DNA of 64,000 bases, from assembly GCA_032358165.1 (NCBI GenBank), contig JAALGY010000061.1:1-64000 (forward strand), written 5' to 3'. The translations under genes and the position numbers were made by a program. A model generated the notes under the pieces. The model was given only the letters and a program-made list of their open reading frames with translations, was not told where the DNA came from and did no database searches. The stretch is from Diplosphaera chodatii. Taxonomy: Eukaryota > Chlorophyta > Trebouxiophyceae > Prasiolales > Stichococcaceae. Below are positions 48,201 through 61,277 of the stretch, piece after piece; positions within the stretch are counted from its first letter, which is position 1; the number at the start of each line of letters is the position of its first letter.

Positions 48201-49443
48201 AGGCGGGCGGCTTCGTCACGGACGGGCGGGTCAACGGCAGCCTGAACCTGAGCCGCGCGCTGGGCGACATGGAGTACAAGCAGTCCGCCGACCTGCAGGC
48301 AGCGGAGCAAATCGTGACAGCCGTGCCCGAGGTGTGGCCCCTGAACCCTCATGCAGCATGTCTGGGATATCCATACCCGGCATGTCCCTTGGTGCAACCT
48401 GGGGACAGGTGCAACGGCACGGTCTCGGAAGGAAGGCGCTACAGATGTGCTGCGTACTGTCTCACATTCATCCTGAGCGGAGCTCTGGCTCAAAGCACAA
48501 ACTTGAACCCTAGTATTCTATTGCGTAGGTGCGGCGGCTGGCGCTGCAGGAGGGCGACGAGTTCCTGCTGCTGGCGTGCGACGGCATCTGGGATGTGCTC
48601 ACCAACCAGCAGGTGCCTGCCTGCGTGTCCTGCTCCTGTGCCGTGACCCAGCAGAGACATCGGGGACTTGAGGGGGACATTGTGGAAGTTCCTATCATCC
48701 AATCATCCAGTCGTCATGCATGTGCCTCGACAGCAGCGTCGACGGTCACCTTGAACGTCTGTTCTAGGCTCTTTGCACTGCACAGTTGGATGCATATACA
48801 CGACCAGCTGGTACGTAGACATGCAGCAGATGGCGACGCTGATTTGCTGGTACAGCTGCTCCCACAGTTGGATGCGGCATTGGTGTACCCACACACAGCT
48901 CGAGCTATCTGCTGGACATCTGCTGCTTTTATATATGGTTCTAGGGTTGGGCAGCACCAAAGCAGACACACCTGCGGCATACATCCTGTTCACACATGTG
49001 CAGGCGGTGGACTTTGTGCGAGCGCGGCTGCAGCGGGGCATGGCGCCCCGCAAGATCTGCGAGGAGCTGTGCGACGCCTGCCTGGCGCCCAACACCAACG
49101 GCTGCGGCCGAGGTGCGTGCGCTCCACAATGCAAGAACGGCTGCAGGGCTGGCTGCGCAAGTTCACATCCTGCACACGACTGCAAGATGCAGCAGCACTG
49201 CCGTGCTACATGCTATCTAGTGCACGTGGAACCCTTGTGGAGGTTTGTCGCCTGGCATGACGTGTGCCTTCTTCCTGCAACTGTGCAGGCTGCGACAACA
49301 TGTCGGCGATGGTGGTGCTGCTCAAGGGCACCGCCGAGAAGCTGGCGGGCCTGCAGCGGGCGCCGGCGCCGGCGCCGCCCGTGCCGCTGCCGGCCGTGCC
49401 CAGCCCCGCCGTGTTTGACGAGGACGGGGAGCCAGGAGCCTGA
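45240..49443 (+). CDS. Protein phosphatase 2C (PPM1G-like) with acidic insert
   Basis: About 15 exons. The start [12 protein letters not shown] carries an N-myristoylation-type MGxxxS. Catalytic motifs in order: [40 protein letters not shown], then after a long insert [69 protein letters not shown] and [12 protein letters not shown]. All metal-binding Asp residues are present, so it should be an active Mg/Mn-dependent Ser/Thr phosphatase. The insert (about 46320-47640) is acidic, Ser/Asp-rich and also holds NGKRKREL. Such an insert in this position typifies PPM1G/PP2C-gamma, linked to splicing and chromatin substrates. The protein ends EDGEPGA. Confidence 0.92.
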
Positions 49444-50319
49444 GGCGCCGCTGCCAGAGTGGAGGAGGAAGTGCCTGTATTGCAGGCGACCAGGGCATGT
49501 CCAGCGGCAGCTGCAGCGAGGCACGACGGCCAAGCAGGCACGGGTGCAGCTGTCGCGGCGCGTGAGCCGCTGGACGATGAGTTTGATGCGGATGGGTGCG
49601 GCTGCTGCCGGGCAATGACGGACAGCAGGCGCCGTGTATGTCTATCTGCCGTGCAGACGCTGGTTTCCCAGCGGCGTGTGGAGATGCTGTGTGTGTGTGC
49701 AGCTGCACGGTGCTGGGCCTTGGACTCGTGACCTTTTCTGATTGCAGTCAGTTTTCCAACCATGCATTGCATTCGTAGCATGCCACAAATATAAATCAGT
49801 GCCTCAGCAAATAGCTGTTACAGGGCGGCCAAACGAGAGTCAGAGTCATTGCCCTCATGCCCCTATATAAGGAGCCTGTGGACGTTTGCAACGCACTCTT
49901 CGTCACAGTCAGTTCCGCATCTGAGCTGGAGCGCGCTGTGCAGTGCAAGCTCGATCTGCTGTCACGGCCAGAATACGCTGCTCTCCCTCAGATCCTCCTC
50001 AGCTTCTGCGTGACGAGAGGCAGACCAGCTCTGCAGCAGGCTGAAACAAACCTGCCACCTGTGCGTTGAGCTTGCAAACTACCTTGACGGGCTGCTGCCC
50101 GAGGAAGAGGAAGAAACTGTTGGCGTCACAGGACCTTGAGCACTGACAGCAGGTCAAGGGCAGCAGGTCGCTGAGCCCGGAGTTGACAGACAGTACTAGG
50201 AAACAGACGTGCAGGTCTTATTTTCCAGAAACAAACGCGGCTTTGTGTTTGGTTCGGCTCGTGGCGCGCCAGGCAGCGCCGCATAGGAGGCGTGCCATTT
50301 GGCTCGATCCGCCGTGGCG
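49444..50319. other. Intergenic, PP2C to CHMP1
   Basis: 876 bases between two plus-strand genes. Open frames on both strands lack domains. No gene is supported. Confidence 0.5.
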
Positions 50320-51790
50320 ATGGGCTTCATGAAGGCCCGCGCTGAGCGGCAGATGATGGACCAGGTGTTCAACCTCAAGTTCACCAGCAAGCAGCTGAAC
50401 AAGGCGTCAAAAAAGGCGGAGAAGGACGAAAAGGTGCGCAACCGCTACGCCACTGCATGGCCTTGCTAATCTTTCAACTGCTGCAAGCCTGCATAGGCAG
50501 TGCAGTTGCCAAACAGGAGCTCTGTGCACTATGCAGTCGGAGAAGCTGCGGGTGAAGGCGGCAATAGAGAAGGGCAACATCGACATCGCCAAGGTGCCGA
50601 ACATGTGATGTCGGCATGCCGCAGTTGCGCCGCTGCTAGCGGCAAGCCGCCATAGTCAGTGCAGAGGCGCGATATGCACACTAGTGAGTCGTGGACACTG
50701 CACTTACCGCAGCAGCGCTGCACGATGTTGCGCAGGTGTACGCGCAGAATGCAATCAGGAAGAAGAGCGAGGCGCTGAACTACTTGCGGCTTGCATCGCG
50801 GCTGGACGCGGTCTCGTCTCGGCTCGACACCCAGTGCAAGATGAACCAGGTGGGGCACACGTCTGCTGCCACGGTGCGGCAGGCAACCTCAGGCCGGCGC
50901 AGCACCTGGCCAGCATAGGATGCATCTAGGACGCTCCTGGCCAGCCCGCGCCGGCACACTTCCGCCAGCAACCACCACCATGCGGACGTTGCAAGAGGCC
51001 GGATGCTGCGGGGCCAGCAGCAGCCTGCAGAAGTTGCTTCAGCTGAGCTGGCGGCGCGCCCGCCCCTGCCCCGCAGGTCAACGCGAGCATGGTGGGCATC
51101 GTGAAGAGCCTGGACGTGGCGCTCGCCGGCAACAACCTGGAGAAGATGGCGGAGACGATGGACAAGTTCGAGAGCCAGTTCGAGACCCTGGACGTGCAGA
51201 CGGTGGGACATGTCACAGAACCTGCCTCGTGCATTCACAGATTGCATCAGTCCTCTTCTCCTCAGAATCTCTGACCGTACGCCCAATACGCCTAAGCGTG
51301 ACATGCAGGTAATGTGTTACTGTCATGCAATACGTGCCGTGCGCATTCTGCAGGGCGTGGTGGAGCAGGCGATGCACAACCAGGCGGCGCTGTCCACGCC
51401 CGAGGAGGACGTCAACGACCTGCTGCAGCAGGTGGCAGGTGCGCCGCAGGTTCCGCCTGGACTCGGAAGCCGGCTGTCCTGCAAGTCTGGCCACGTGCTG
51501 AACCTGGTCCTGCGTGAGCAAGCCTGCCGAGCACCTGTTTTTGCCTGAGGTTGCAGCCTGCAGCGTTGCAGCTTGTTCCTCCTGCTGAGCAATACTGCTA
51601 AAATCCTTGGAATGCAACACAGTAGGCTCCCCTGCATGCCGTCCTCATCCTGAGTCTTCACCCCGCAGACGAGCACGGGCTGGAGGTCAGCCTGGGGCTG
51701 CCGGGCGCCGCCAACGCGCCCATCCGGCAGGCGCAGGGGCAGGCGGCGGACGATTTGTCGCAGCGGGTGGCCGAGCTGCGGCGGGGCTGA
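50320..51790 (+). CDS. CHMP1: ESCRT-III subunit CHMP1 / VPS46
   Basis: Six exons give 205 residues: 50320-50433, 50537-50593, 50736-50849, 51077-51202, 51354-51438 and 51669-51790. Diagnostic stretches are [74 protein letters not shown] and [20 protein letters not shown]. The C-terminus [13 protein letters not shown] is the MIT-interacting motif that recruits VPS4/LIP5. It acts in multivesicular-body sorting and membrane scission in the cytosol. Length and motif order are normal. Confidence 0.96.
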
Positions 51791-52831
51791 GGCAGCTTCG
51801 GCGGCAGCAGGGGAGCTACGTGCCCGCGCGGGGGCACATGCCGCGCCGCTCGGCTACAGAGAAACAGCAAGGCAGCTTGGACAGCTGCAGCAGTGTGAGG
51901 CGAACGGCGCTACAAGGTTCACAAGCAGCTGCTGCCAGCCGCCGCGCAGCTGCGGCAGTGCCTGCAGCAGAGGGGGCGGGGCAGCGTGCGGTCACAGCCA
52001 GACGCTCAGCAGCATTGCCGCTCACTAAAGTGACTTGCAGCAGCCTGCGCTCGCAGAACCGGTCCTCTGCAGCCAGATGCTCAGCTGTAGCGGTGACACA
52101 GACCGGTCAGCAGGTCACAGATCTTGCGCCAGCTGGGCGCCGGTCTGCGGCAGCTTTCACTGCTGCATGCCGATGGACAACCGTCCCCAAATATTATGCT
52201 GCTGTACCATACGTGTGCCCTGCTGTACACGGCGGCCTACACCTCACATCTGGCAGGCGTACAGTACCGTAAGCTTTAGAGGAACCTGACTATGGCTCTT
52301 CTCAGGCAGCAATACTGCAAGCCCAGCCTATGTCTCAGCATGACTCATCCACCCATGAAGTGTCCTGCCATCATTTGCAAGGCCATGTTTGGCATGCGAC
52401 CTGATTGTAGCCTGCGCACAGATCATGCATGATGCCGGAGCACTCGCATGACAGCTGGCCTGTGCACACCACGCATGCTCAAGAAGCATGCTGTGATGCT
52501 GTGTATGCTGTGGCCCCTCGCCGTGATGACAGCAACTTCACTACTTGATCACTTTCTAACGATTTACTGCCCCTCAAAACCAAAATTATTTGCTGACTTG
52601 ACTCAGTGTCATGCGAAGTTGACCGTGCGCCATGAAAAGCACTCCCCTTGACAGCACCAAAGGCCGTGACATCCAGACCATCCGCTGCGACCCTGCACCA
52701 GGTCTGGCACCTCTATGTGGTGATATTGTCCAAACTTATTAACCCTTTTGGAGCTTGTGCCGGTATCTGCCAGAGTCTGCCTCTCGGCTGCGGCTGCACA
52801 CAGGCATCCGCCGGGCAGCTGTGGCGCCTTC
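51791..52831. other. Convergent interval, CHMP1 / LPAAT
   Basis: About 1 kb holding two 3' regions. It becomes less GC-rich at 52380-52640. No gene or RNA is recognised. Confidence 0.5.
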
Positions 52832-53860
52832 TCACGCGACCTCGCTGGGCGGCAGCCGTGAGGCGATCACCTTGCGCGCCTCGTTGCACATCTCATCCGC
52901 ATTCTTGCCCTCTATGCGCGGGTGCACGATGATTTTCACGCCGCGGCCGCCGTACAGCCGGGACTCCTGCCCGTTGGGCATCAGCTTCCCGGTGCCGACC
53001 AGCGTGATGGGAACGACCGGCTTGCCCGTCTTGACCGCCACGCTGAAGGCTCCCTTTTTGAAGCCGGCCATCTTCCCGTCCTTCGACCGTGTGCCCTCCG
53101 GGAAGAACAGCACGGAGGCACCCTGCTTGAGCAGCGTGCCGCAGTGCAGCAGGCACTGCATCATGCTGCGCGTGTCCATCCGGTTGATCATCACGTGCCC
53201 TGTCAGGAACATGGACCAGCCGACGATGGGGATGTAGAAGTTGCTGGTCTTCGACACGAACTTGAAGGGCCGGTCCAGGTGGAACAGCGAGAAGATGTCC
53301 AGGAAGCTCTGGTGGTTCGCGATGTACACGGCTGCCTCGTCCTTTGCTGGGAGGTTTTCCTGCCCCTCAATCTCTACCCTGTACCATGGCATGGTGCTGG
53401 CACGAGCCCAAACGTTGTTCACCTCATGCTGCCACAGCCTCCTGACTTTGTCACGCAGCATCACAAATGGCGCCATGACCAGCATGATGACGAACAGCGG
53501 GATCGACAGGGCAAGCGTCCACAGGTAGAAGCACAGGCCTCTGAGCTTGGCCACTGTGTCACCACCGCGTTCGCTGTCTGTAGGCTGAGGAATGGCGCCC
53601 GCATTGCCAACCGCTGCTGTGCTGCATGTAACCACGCTAGCTCTGTGCTGCTGACACCGTCGTGCAGGCGCGCTGTGCGTGCTGATACTACGGTCAAGGC
53701 TGTGTCGTTTCAACACATTCGCGCTGCTGCTGATCTGTGCCCGTTGCACTGCAGCATGCAGTGCATTTGGTGGCGCCTGTCTGCAGCGGACGACGGAGCG
53801 CCTGTCGCCCTGCTGGAATGTACATCTGGCTGCGACGGGCAGCTGCACAGCTGCCATCAC
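52832..53860 (-). CDS. Plastid-type 1-acylglycerol-3-phosphate acyltransferase, intronless
   Basis: A single uninterrupted frame of 342 residues. A transit-peptide-like N-terminus of ~90 residues leads to two membrane segments (FYLWTLALSIPLFVIMLVMA and nearby). The acyltransferase motifs follow: YIANHQSFLDIFSLF (NHX4D), VGWSMFLTGHVMINRMD, ASVLFFPEGTRSKDGKMAGF (FPEGTRS) and TGKPVVPITLVGTGKLMPNG. The enzyme converts lysophosphatidate to phosphatidate, probably in the plastid envelope pathway for galactolipids. All key residues are present. It is the only long gene in this window without introns. Confidence 0.92.
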   Translation of the reverse strand: MMAAVQLPVAARCTFQQGDRRSVVRCRQAPPNALHAAVQRAQISSSANVLKRHSLDRSISTHSAPARRCQQHRASVVTCSTAAVGNAGAIPQPTDSERGGDTVAKLRGLCFYLWTLALSIPLFVIMLVMAPFVMLRDKVRRLWQHEVNNVWARASTMPWYRVEIEGQENLPAKDEAAVYIANHQSFLDIFSLFHLDRPFKFVSKTSNFYIPIVGWSMFLTGHVMINRMDTRSMMQCLLHCGTLLKQGASVLFFPEGTRSKDGKMAGFKKGAFSVAVKTGKPVVPITLVGTGKLMPNGQESRLYGGRGVKIIVHPRIEGKNADEMCNEARKVIASRLPPSEVA

Positions 53861-54692
53861 AACTGGCTAGATGGTTCGTGCTTGCTTGATGGATCTCAAG
53901 ACTCGAGTGACCTGAGGGAGGACAGCAGTCAAGTTGAATGCACCATCGCGCAATTCGATGATCACCACTCCAGCGCTCTCAGAACCATCAAAAGGGTCGT
54001 CTTGCAGTCAGCTGCAAGGTGCAAATACAAGCGGCTTGCTTCACTGACGAGGCCTGATCCACCTCAGCGCTGGGGGTGGGCCGCGGGAGATTGGCGGCAG
54101 GGGTCGAGGAGCAGATCCCTTGGAAGAGCAAATTAAGCGTTGCGCTCTTGAGGATGTATGTCACAGCCTAAAACGCTGTAGAGTTACTGCAGCGTGAGAC
54201 CAGTGCTCCATCGCATGCGCACCGCTTCGTTATCGACAGCATCCGCTGTGCATCAACATGTCGAGCATGACCAGACCATGCTCGGGTGCAGCATAGTCTC
54301 CCTCAAACGTTGCGCGCAACGCGGGTATTCGTTGAATGAGCTGGCAAGCAGTTCTGGATAGAGCCACCGGGGATCTGCAGGCCTGCACCGCCTGAAACAT
54401 ATCTGGGTGCAGGCGGCCGGTGCGTCTGCAGCAGCGGCGCCATGGCTTCTGGCTCCGGGCCAGGAATGCAGCCTGGCCCCGCCAAGACTTCACAGAGTGC
54501 TCTGAGGTACTGAGCATGAGCATGAGTCTGACAGATGATCGCACAGCACGATGTAGCTGCCTGTGCCACGATCACACATGCATGCAGCGGACGTGCTGGA
54601 CCAAGCTGCTGCTATGCTGATCATGATGATGTGATGTGCGGTTGACTTTGGTGGTATCTTCTGCCTACAATCATGTTACGTCAAACGTGCAG
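53861..54692. other. Intergenic, LPAAT promoter / CLC 5' region
   Basis: Divergent interval. The CLC gene's initiator exon probably lies here, since the first recognisable CLC exon at 54693 begins after an acceptor. I could not pick it out with confidence. No other gene is seen. Confidence 0.4.
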
Positions 54693-57600
54693 GCACTTCC
54701 TGGAGCTGCCGAATGACGAGGCGGCAGCGGCGCAGCTGGCAGCCCACCAGGGGCGGAAGACCGTCGGCGGCATCGCACTGCAGGCCTTCAGTCACCAGGT
54801 GATCCAATTATTGCCGTGGCGCGGCCTTCATTGATGTATCCCTCTGCCGCCTGCATGCAGTCAGGCTGTGTGAAATTGGTATCGGGCCAGGTGCCGCAGC
54901 CATGCAAGCAGAGGCTGCAAACCTGATGCTTGTGCGCACATCGCAAACTTGCGCACACACAGCGTTGCCACAGCGTCGGGCGTACATCCGTGCAGGTGAC
55001 TTCCATGGCGCACAAGGTGGCGCCCCAGCTCGCGCCCGAGGCCGCGCAGGCCCCAGAGGCGCCCGCCGCGGTGCATGGCGCACCCGAGAATGCCCAGGTA
55101 CACAGGCGGCGCTCCTGTTGCAAGCATGCATTGTATAGAGCCAGCAGACTGGCACCATTCTGGTGGTCCGGATCAGCAGATGTTTGAGCAAAAGAACACA
55201 GAGAGCACTTGCAACACATTTATTGCGAGACAAGGAATTCATCCATGTTCTGGGTCCTGCTCACACAGCAAAGCCGGGAGCTGCTGGAGCGCCTGAAGCG
55301 GATGGACGCCTTCGACACCCAGAACTTCGACTGCGCGGTGGGCGCTCAGCGCTGTGCATGAGAAACCCGCAACAGATGCTGCGAGGCCCCAGAGTGTACC
55401 ATGAACAGATGTGCTCGCACGGTTGGCATGGCATGGCACGTGCATATATAAGCCATGGCAACACCATTCCTGCAGGCAGAGGTGCATACCGCCTGCTGCC
55501 TGCGGAAGCACGGCTGGCCTTTCTGCCCTGCTGTGCACACATCAGCAGGCGATGGTGTGGCAGCAGCCGACAGCTGGCACATGCTTGTCTGCAGGACAAT
55601 GATGTGGAGCGGATCACGCAGATGCACCGGGAGTATGTGGACTACACCACGGAGGAGAGCTGGCGCTGGGCCATCGCGTGTGAGTGTATGACGGACTGTA
55701 TGTGGAGCGTGTGGTGGCACCGTGATGTGCACGTCAATGCATGACGACTGCCCATGATGGGACTGGCGCACGGCGAGCCCTGCTGATGAGCCTCCGGTCT
55801 GCATGCAGCCCAGCACAAGCAGGCGGTGATCAGCAAATTGACCTGCTGAACTCACTGCACCTCGGCATATAGTTCAGCTGCATGGGACCTGACTCAAACA
55901 GAGCAGTGCAACCACGCAGTCCTGATCGGGATCGCGATGGGCGTGCTGGGCTTTGCGGTCGACTGGGCGGTGGTCACGCTCAACGGCTGGAAGTTCGGCG
56001 CCACGCGCGCCGCCATCAGGCACGCCGGCGGCTTCTGGGTGCCGTACCTGACCTACTGCGGCATCTTAGTCGGGTGAGGCCACGCTTACCATCCAGATGT
56101 TCCACTCCTCACTGCCGTCACGCAGATGGACGGCCAAATCACATATGTTACCTCTGCCTCTGACCATAGCACGTGGCACGCATTCCCCAGTTCTGCGCCT
56201 GGTGCAGGTTTGTGGCGGTGTCTGGCAGCCTGGTGGCCTGGGGCGCCCCCCTGGCAGCGGGCAGCGGCATCCTCGAGATCAAAACCTACCTCAACGGCGT
56301 GCGAACCCCAGGTCCGGCAGCGTTGCAAGCTGCAGTCTTGCTGTGCCTGCACAGGCTGGCAGAAACTGTTGAGGTAAGAGATACCTGAGGATGACGTTAT
56401 TAGGGCATTCTGTGCTGTTCCGCAGGGCTGCTATCACTGCGCACTCTGGTGTGCAAGCTGGTCGCTGTGTCGTTCTCCATGGGCGGGGGGCTCATCGCGG
56501 GCAAGGACGGGCCGCTGATTCACGGCGGCGGCATTGTGGGCGGCGGCCTCGGCGGCATGGGCTCAAGGTGCACAGTCCTCTTTCTTACAGAGCTGACTCG
56601 TGGTACAACCCACGTTCACATCAAAGCAGTTCCTTCACGGCGTCTGCATATGGCCAATGCTACGCTACAACGATATCTCAGCAGACAGACCTTCGTGTGA
56701 TGTAGGACTCTCACGAAGGTGCTCGGGTTTCCGGTGGTGGCGCCGCGCGAGTGGGGCGGCTACTTCAGGAACGACGCCGAGCACCGCGACTTTGTGCTGA
56801 TCGGCACCGCTGCAGGGCTCGCATCGGCGTTCTCCACCCCCATCGGCGGCCTGTTGCTGGCTGTTGAGCAGGCATGTGTAACCTTCGTATGGAAGCACAT
56901 ACATGAGCTAGCACTACTGCTGGTCGTTCCACCTGTCCAAGCAGGCAGGCGCACACACATGTGTCAACCCTGCTTGTGGGTGACATACCTAGGGCAGCAG
57001 CTTTCTGACGATCGGGCTGTTCTGGCGCGGGTTTCTGGCCACCTGCACAACCACTGTGGTCCTCCACTTCTTAGCCTTTCTCAAGGTATATGCATACTGC
57101 GGTCCTCGATGTTGCAGCACATGCTTGTCACGGTGGAGACAGCACCAGCAGACCCATGAGCATGCTCTTATGCAGTCATCAACGGTCAGCCCCTGGCTGC
57201 TGAAGCTGGGCATTCGGCGGGAGCTGGGCTTGTATGCGGACAGCATAGCAAAACGTGGCGCTCACTACTTCTTCTACGCCTGGGAGCTGCCGGTGGGTGG
57301 GATCATCTGTGTCAATCATGCTGGCGTCTGCTGTGTGAGCTGGTGCAGCACACCGACAGCTGCATGATCAGGTTGCAACCAACTGTGAGTGGCTGCGCCC
57401 CCATATATAACACAAATAGTTCACCTGCCATACACACGCAGGTGTTTGTGCTGATCGGCTGCATCGGCGGCGTGCTGGGTGCGGCGTGGATCAGGTGCAA
57501 CGTGGCGATGATCTGGGTGCGGGCGCGCCACGTGCCGGCCAACCGCCCCATGCGGCGACTGTGTGAGGTGACATGCCACCAGCAGGGCATAATATGCACC

Positions 57601-60600
57601 CTGTGAGCAAGCGTACGTGGCCTGGGCGACATATGGTTGACAGGTTACAGGCAGGAAGTGTGGTGTTACAGTGCAAGCTGTGGTCTGAGCATTGTAATTC
57701 AAAACTGCTGGTGGCAGGTGCTGCTGGTGGGCTGGGTCGTCACGTCCATCTACTTCCTGATCTGCTACACGGCGCCGTGCCGCAAGCTGCCATCTGGCCA
57801 GGTGCCCGGATCGAGATGATGAGCTGCTGCCCTTGCGCAGTGGCACGAAAGTGGTCATGGCGGCAGGATCGCGCCGATGCAGCAACGCGCATACGTACAT
57901 AAGCTGTGGTGCAGTTTGGGGTAGTTCTGACACCTGCCGTGTTGCTGGCCCAGGCCCTGGGCTACTACGAGGCAGAGAGTGAGCTGGACGACTTTTATGC
58001 TGGCGGCACACTGCCGGATGCACGCGGCCTGAAGCACTTCCCGCGCCTTTGGTACGACGCGATGTCCCTGCACGCCTGAAAGCCTCTGGTCATGCACACC
58101 AAGCTGCAGCACACTGCAGATGCCAACCGAGCGCTTGAATTGCATGCTGACGGGCGCATGTGTAGCATGGCAGGTGTAGAGATGGGGAGTACAGCGCCCT
58201 GGGCCAGCTGTTCTTCACGCCGCTCATTCAGCAGGTACTCTTTCTTCTACGCCTGCCCGGCCTCTGAACTGCCGCAACGTTGCCCACATGACGCATCCTG
58301 ATCAGCAGGTGGATGTCTCAAACTGGCACAGTGGCTTGATCACGGCGCTTCTTTCTGCTTCCAGGTGCGGCTGGTGATCCAGCTGGGCGTGACGCTGCCG
58401 CCGGAGCTGCAGGCCGAGGCGCACCCGCTGACCGCCGGCGCGCTGCTCCTCATGACGATGCTGCTGTTCGGCTGCCTGCTCATCTCCTTCGGCATCGGCG
58501 CACCCACAGGCATGGGCGTCAGATCAGGGCACACACTGCGTGCCCGCACCTGCCTGCACCTGCTGAGGCTGATTGGCGGCTGCTCTGCCTATCAACACGG
58601 TGCACTTTGCTGCCTGAGGGAAGCAACAGAGGTGGTACGACAGCTCGCACCCAGGTCACCCACGCACCGCCTTCACCTCGCCGCAGGCATCTTCGTGGCG
58701 ATGCTGGCGATCGGCGGGGGCTGGGGCCGCCTGGTCGGCATGGCCGTGCAGGGTTTAGCGGCCGGCGTCGCGGGCGCCCCGCAGGTCTCGCTGCCCGCCT
58801 ACACCATCGTGGGCGCTGCAGCAATGCTGGGTGAATGGGTGGTTGCACACAACCATGCCCATACCCGTGAGTGCCAAAAGTGCCAAGCGCCAAGCTCATC
58901 CCTGGTGCCGGTGCCATCAAGTATGTGAGCCTGCGTACATGGCTGGCTGCGCAGGCGGGGTGACGCGCATGACGGTGTCCATCACGGTGCTGGTCATGGA
59001 GGCGACCGGCGGCCTGCAGGTGTGCCGACAACACGCCACATCCCGCATTAACGCACCCTGACAACATGCAGACTTGCGGCCTGCAGCAGCTGGCAGTGTT
59101 GTTACTGAGCTGCATCACAGCACACAATTGGACGGATGCCCGGTGTCTGCATGCGGAGCAGCACGGATGCTTGTGACGGGGTGTTTCCACCACCGCAGGT
59201 GCTGGTGCCGCTCATGCTGGCGGTCTTCTTCGCCAAGCTGGTGGGCGACGCCCTGGGCCTGTCGGTGTACGACACCCACATCAAGATCAAGGGCGCCCCT
59301 GTACTGGTGAGCACCCCGAAGGCCGAAATCAGTACCATTAGGTATCATGATTACACTCTTGCTGCAGCATCACATTTCAAGCGAGAGCGTATGTGCCACC
59401 TATGGTGTTTTCCAATGAGCTGCAGCATGCGCATCATGCTGCTCATGCTGCGCCAAGCACACATGCGGTATCAGCCTGATATGTTCAGGAGGCGCCCAGT
59501 ACTCGGGTGTCTTTGTTTGCAGCCGGAGGCGGACATGCAGCTGCGGCAGGCGATGGTGGCGGACAAGCTCACGGCGGGCGAGCTGGCGTGCACCTCGCTG
59601 GTGGCCTTGCCGCCGGTCGTCCCCCTGCGCCAGCTGCTGGCAGCGCTGCACGGGTGCCGCCACGCCAGCTTCCCCGTGACGGAGGACCCAGCGGCGGCGG
59701 CGCAGCCCGGGCAGGTGACACCGTCCCCCTTGCCATTAGCCTGACGCTTCTGTTGTCCATGACGATCGATACAAGGAATCCTCGGCAGGTTGTGCTGCCA
59801 GAGCATCAGAAGTGACGCAGCATGCCAGTAATCAGTTTGATGCCCTCACCCCTCGCGCATGTGCTTCCTGCAATTGGCATGTGCACGTATATGCATGGCA
59901 TTTCTGGCATCCGCAGGCCTTCGAGCTCCAGGGTGTGGTCGCGCGGTCCACGCTGCTGCGCCTGCTGCAGGCGCGCATCGGCCTGGTGCCGCTGCCAGCC
60001 GACGGACATGTGACGCTGTGCCATGCTGGCCTTCTGCTCTGCTGCCGCCGCCGCTGCTGCTGCTGCTGCTGCTGCTGCTCCTGCGGCGCAAGGGCACATC
60101 TGTCACACCCCGCACATGGACGCAATGAGCAGCGCCATCAGCAACAACCCTCGGAGACAGCCATCAGCATGTGCGAATGAGCTCCGGTATACAGACGTAT
60201 GTTTAGAGGGGCTTTCACCGGATGCAGACAGCCACAGCGGCGGCGGCGCTGGTGCCGGAGTCCCAGGCGGAGCGGCTGGCGGTGCTGGAGGCCCTGCAGC
60301 AGATCCCGCTCAAAGTCCGCGCCCAGCAGCAGCAGACGCAGATCTGCGCGTGAGCTCAGCGACACTGCGATGGCACCTGTCAGCTTGTTGCCACCCGCAG
60401 TGCAACCGTCTCACGCCAGTCTTGCCACATTGCTGACAGCATTCACGCTTGTTCATGGCTTTGAATTGCAAACGTTGCAGGGAGCTGAGCGAGCTCGAGC
60501 TGCGGGGCCTGGCGCTGGACCTGCGGCCGTACATGGAGCGCACGCCCTTCGTGGTGCTCGCCTCTGCCACACGCTGCACAGCACTTCGCATGTGCCTGAC

Positions 60601-61277
60601 GCATGTCAGTTGACCTGTGGCCATTTTGTCTGATGTCTGGAATGACCCGTTCGTCCAGGTGTGCGGGCCGGCGCCCCTGGCGCGCGCGTACCGCCTGTTC
60701 CGGGGCCTCGGGCTGCACCACCTGTTCGTGGGGCCGGCGCGGCCCCTGGTCGCCGGCCTGCTCACTCGCAAGGTCGGTCGCGCCGCTCCAGTGTCGAGGG
60801 GCGCAGGCTGTCCGCCTGCTGCCACGGCAACACATCAGCACGTGCAGCCAGGGCCGATGGTGGTCGGCTGTACTGGCGCCTTGCTCCAGGACGTCTTCGG
60901 TGGGACGAGACTCAAGGGTGTCAACGTTCAAGTCCAGTGATTTGTTACTGTGCGCTATTGCGCAGGACCTGGTGGAGGAGACCTGCGAGCTGGTGCTGGG
61001 GGAACGAGCGAACAGCGGCGACCCGGCCCACGGCGTCCGGCAGGCGTCGCCCATGGCGGCGCTGCCCTTCGTGCCGTACCACCCGGAGGAGCTGCGGCGG
61101 CGGCGAAAGGCAAGGGCGCACCCTGTTCATGTCGTCGATGCGGCTTTGCAATACCCTTGCGCACAAAGCTGTACAAGCTGTCATTCACCCGCGCAGTGCC
61201 ACACCAACCCAGCACCGTTCCTCGCAAGTCTGCATCTGTGCTTCAGCAGCCCGCCTGATGATACTTGGGCGACCTGA
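54693..61277 (+). CDS. CLC chloride channel/transporter with two C-terminal CBS domains
   Basis: A many-exon gene (well over 15). After an N-terminal cytosolic part ([19 protein letters not shown]) come the membrane helices: [96 protein letters not shown] and [18 protein letters not shown]. Two CBS domains follow (about 59520-60010 and 60660-61000, the latter ending near GLLTRKDLVEE). The layout resembles eukaryotic intracellular CLCs (CLC-6/7, plant CLC-d). Three signature positions deviate: GSGILE for GSGIPE, GKDGP for GKEGP, and AVEQ where antiporters have EE. The first ATG is unresolved, and the stop at 61277 assumes no further splicing. Confidence 0.88.

Noticed and set aside
52922..54136. 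404-residue plus-strand open frame over the LPAAT gene
   Set aside because: It is antisense to a clear LPAAT and has no domain; GC-rich codon bias opens the opposite frame.
60037..60086. (CTG/CCG)n trinucleotide run
   Set aside because: A simple repeat in a CLC intron; too short and impure to be of special note.
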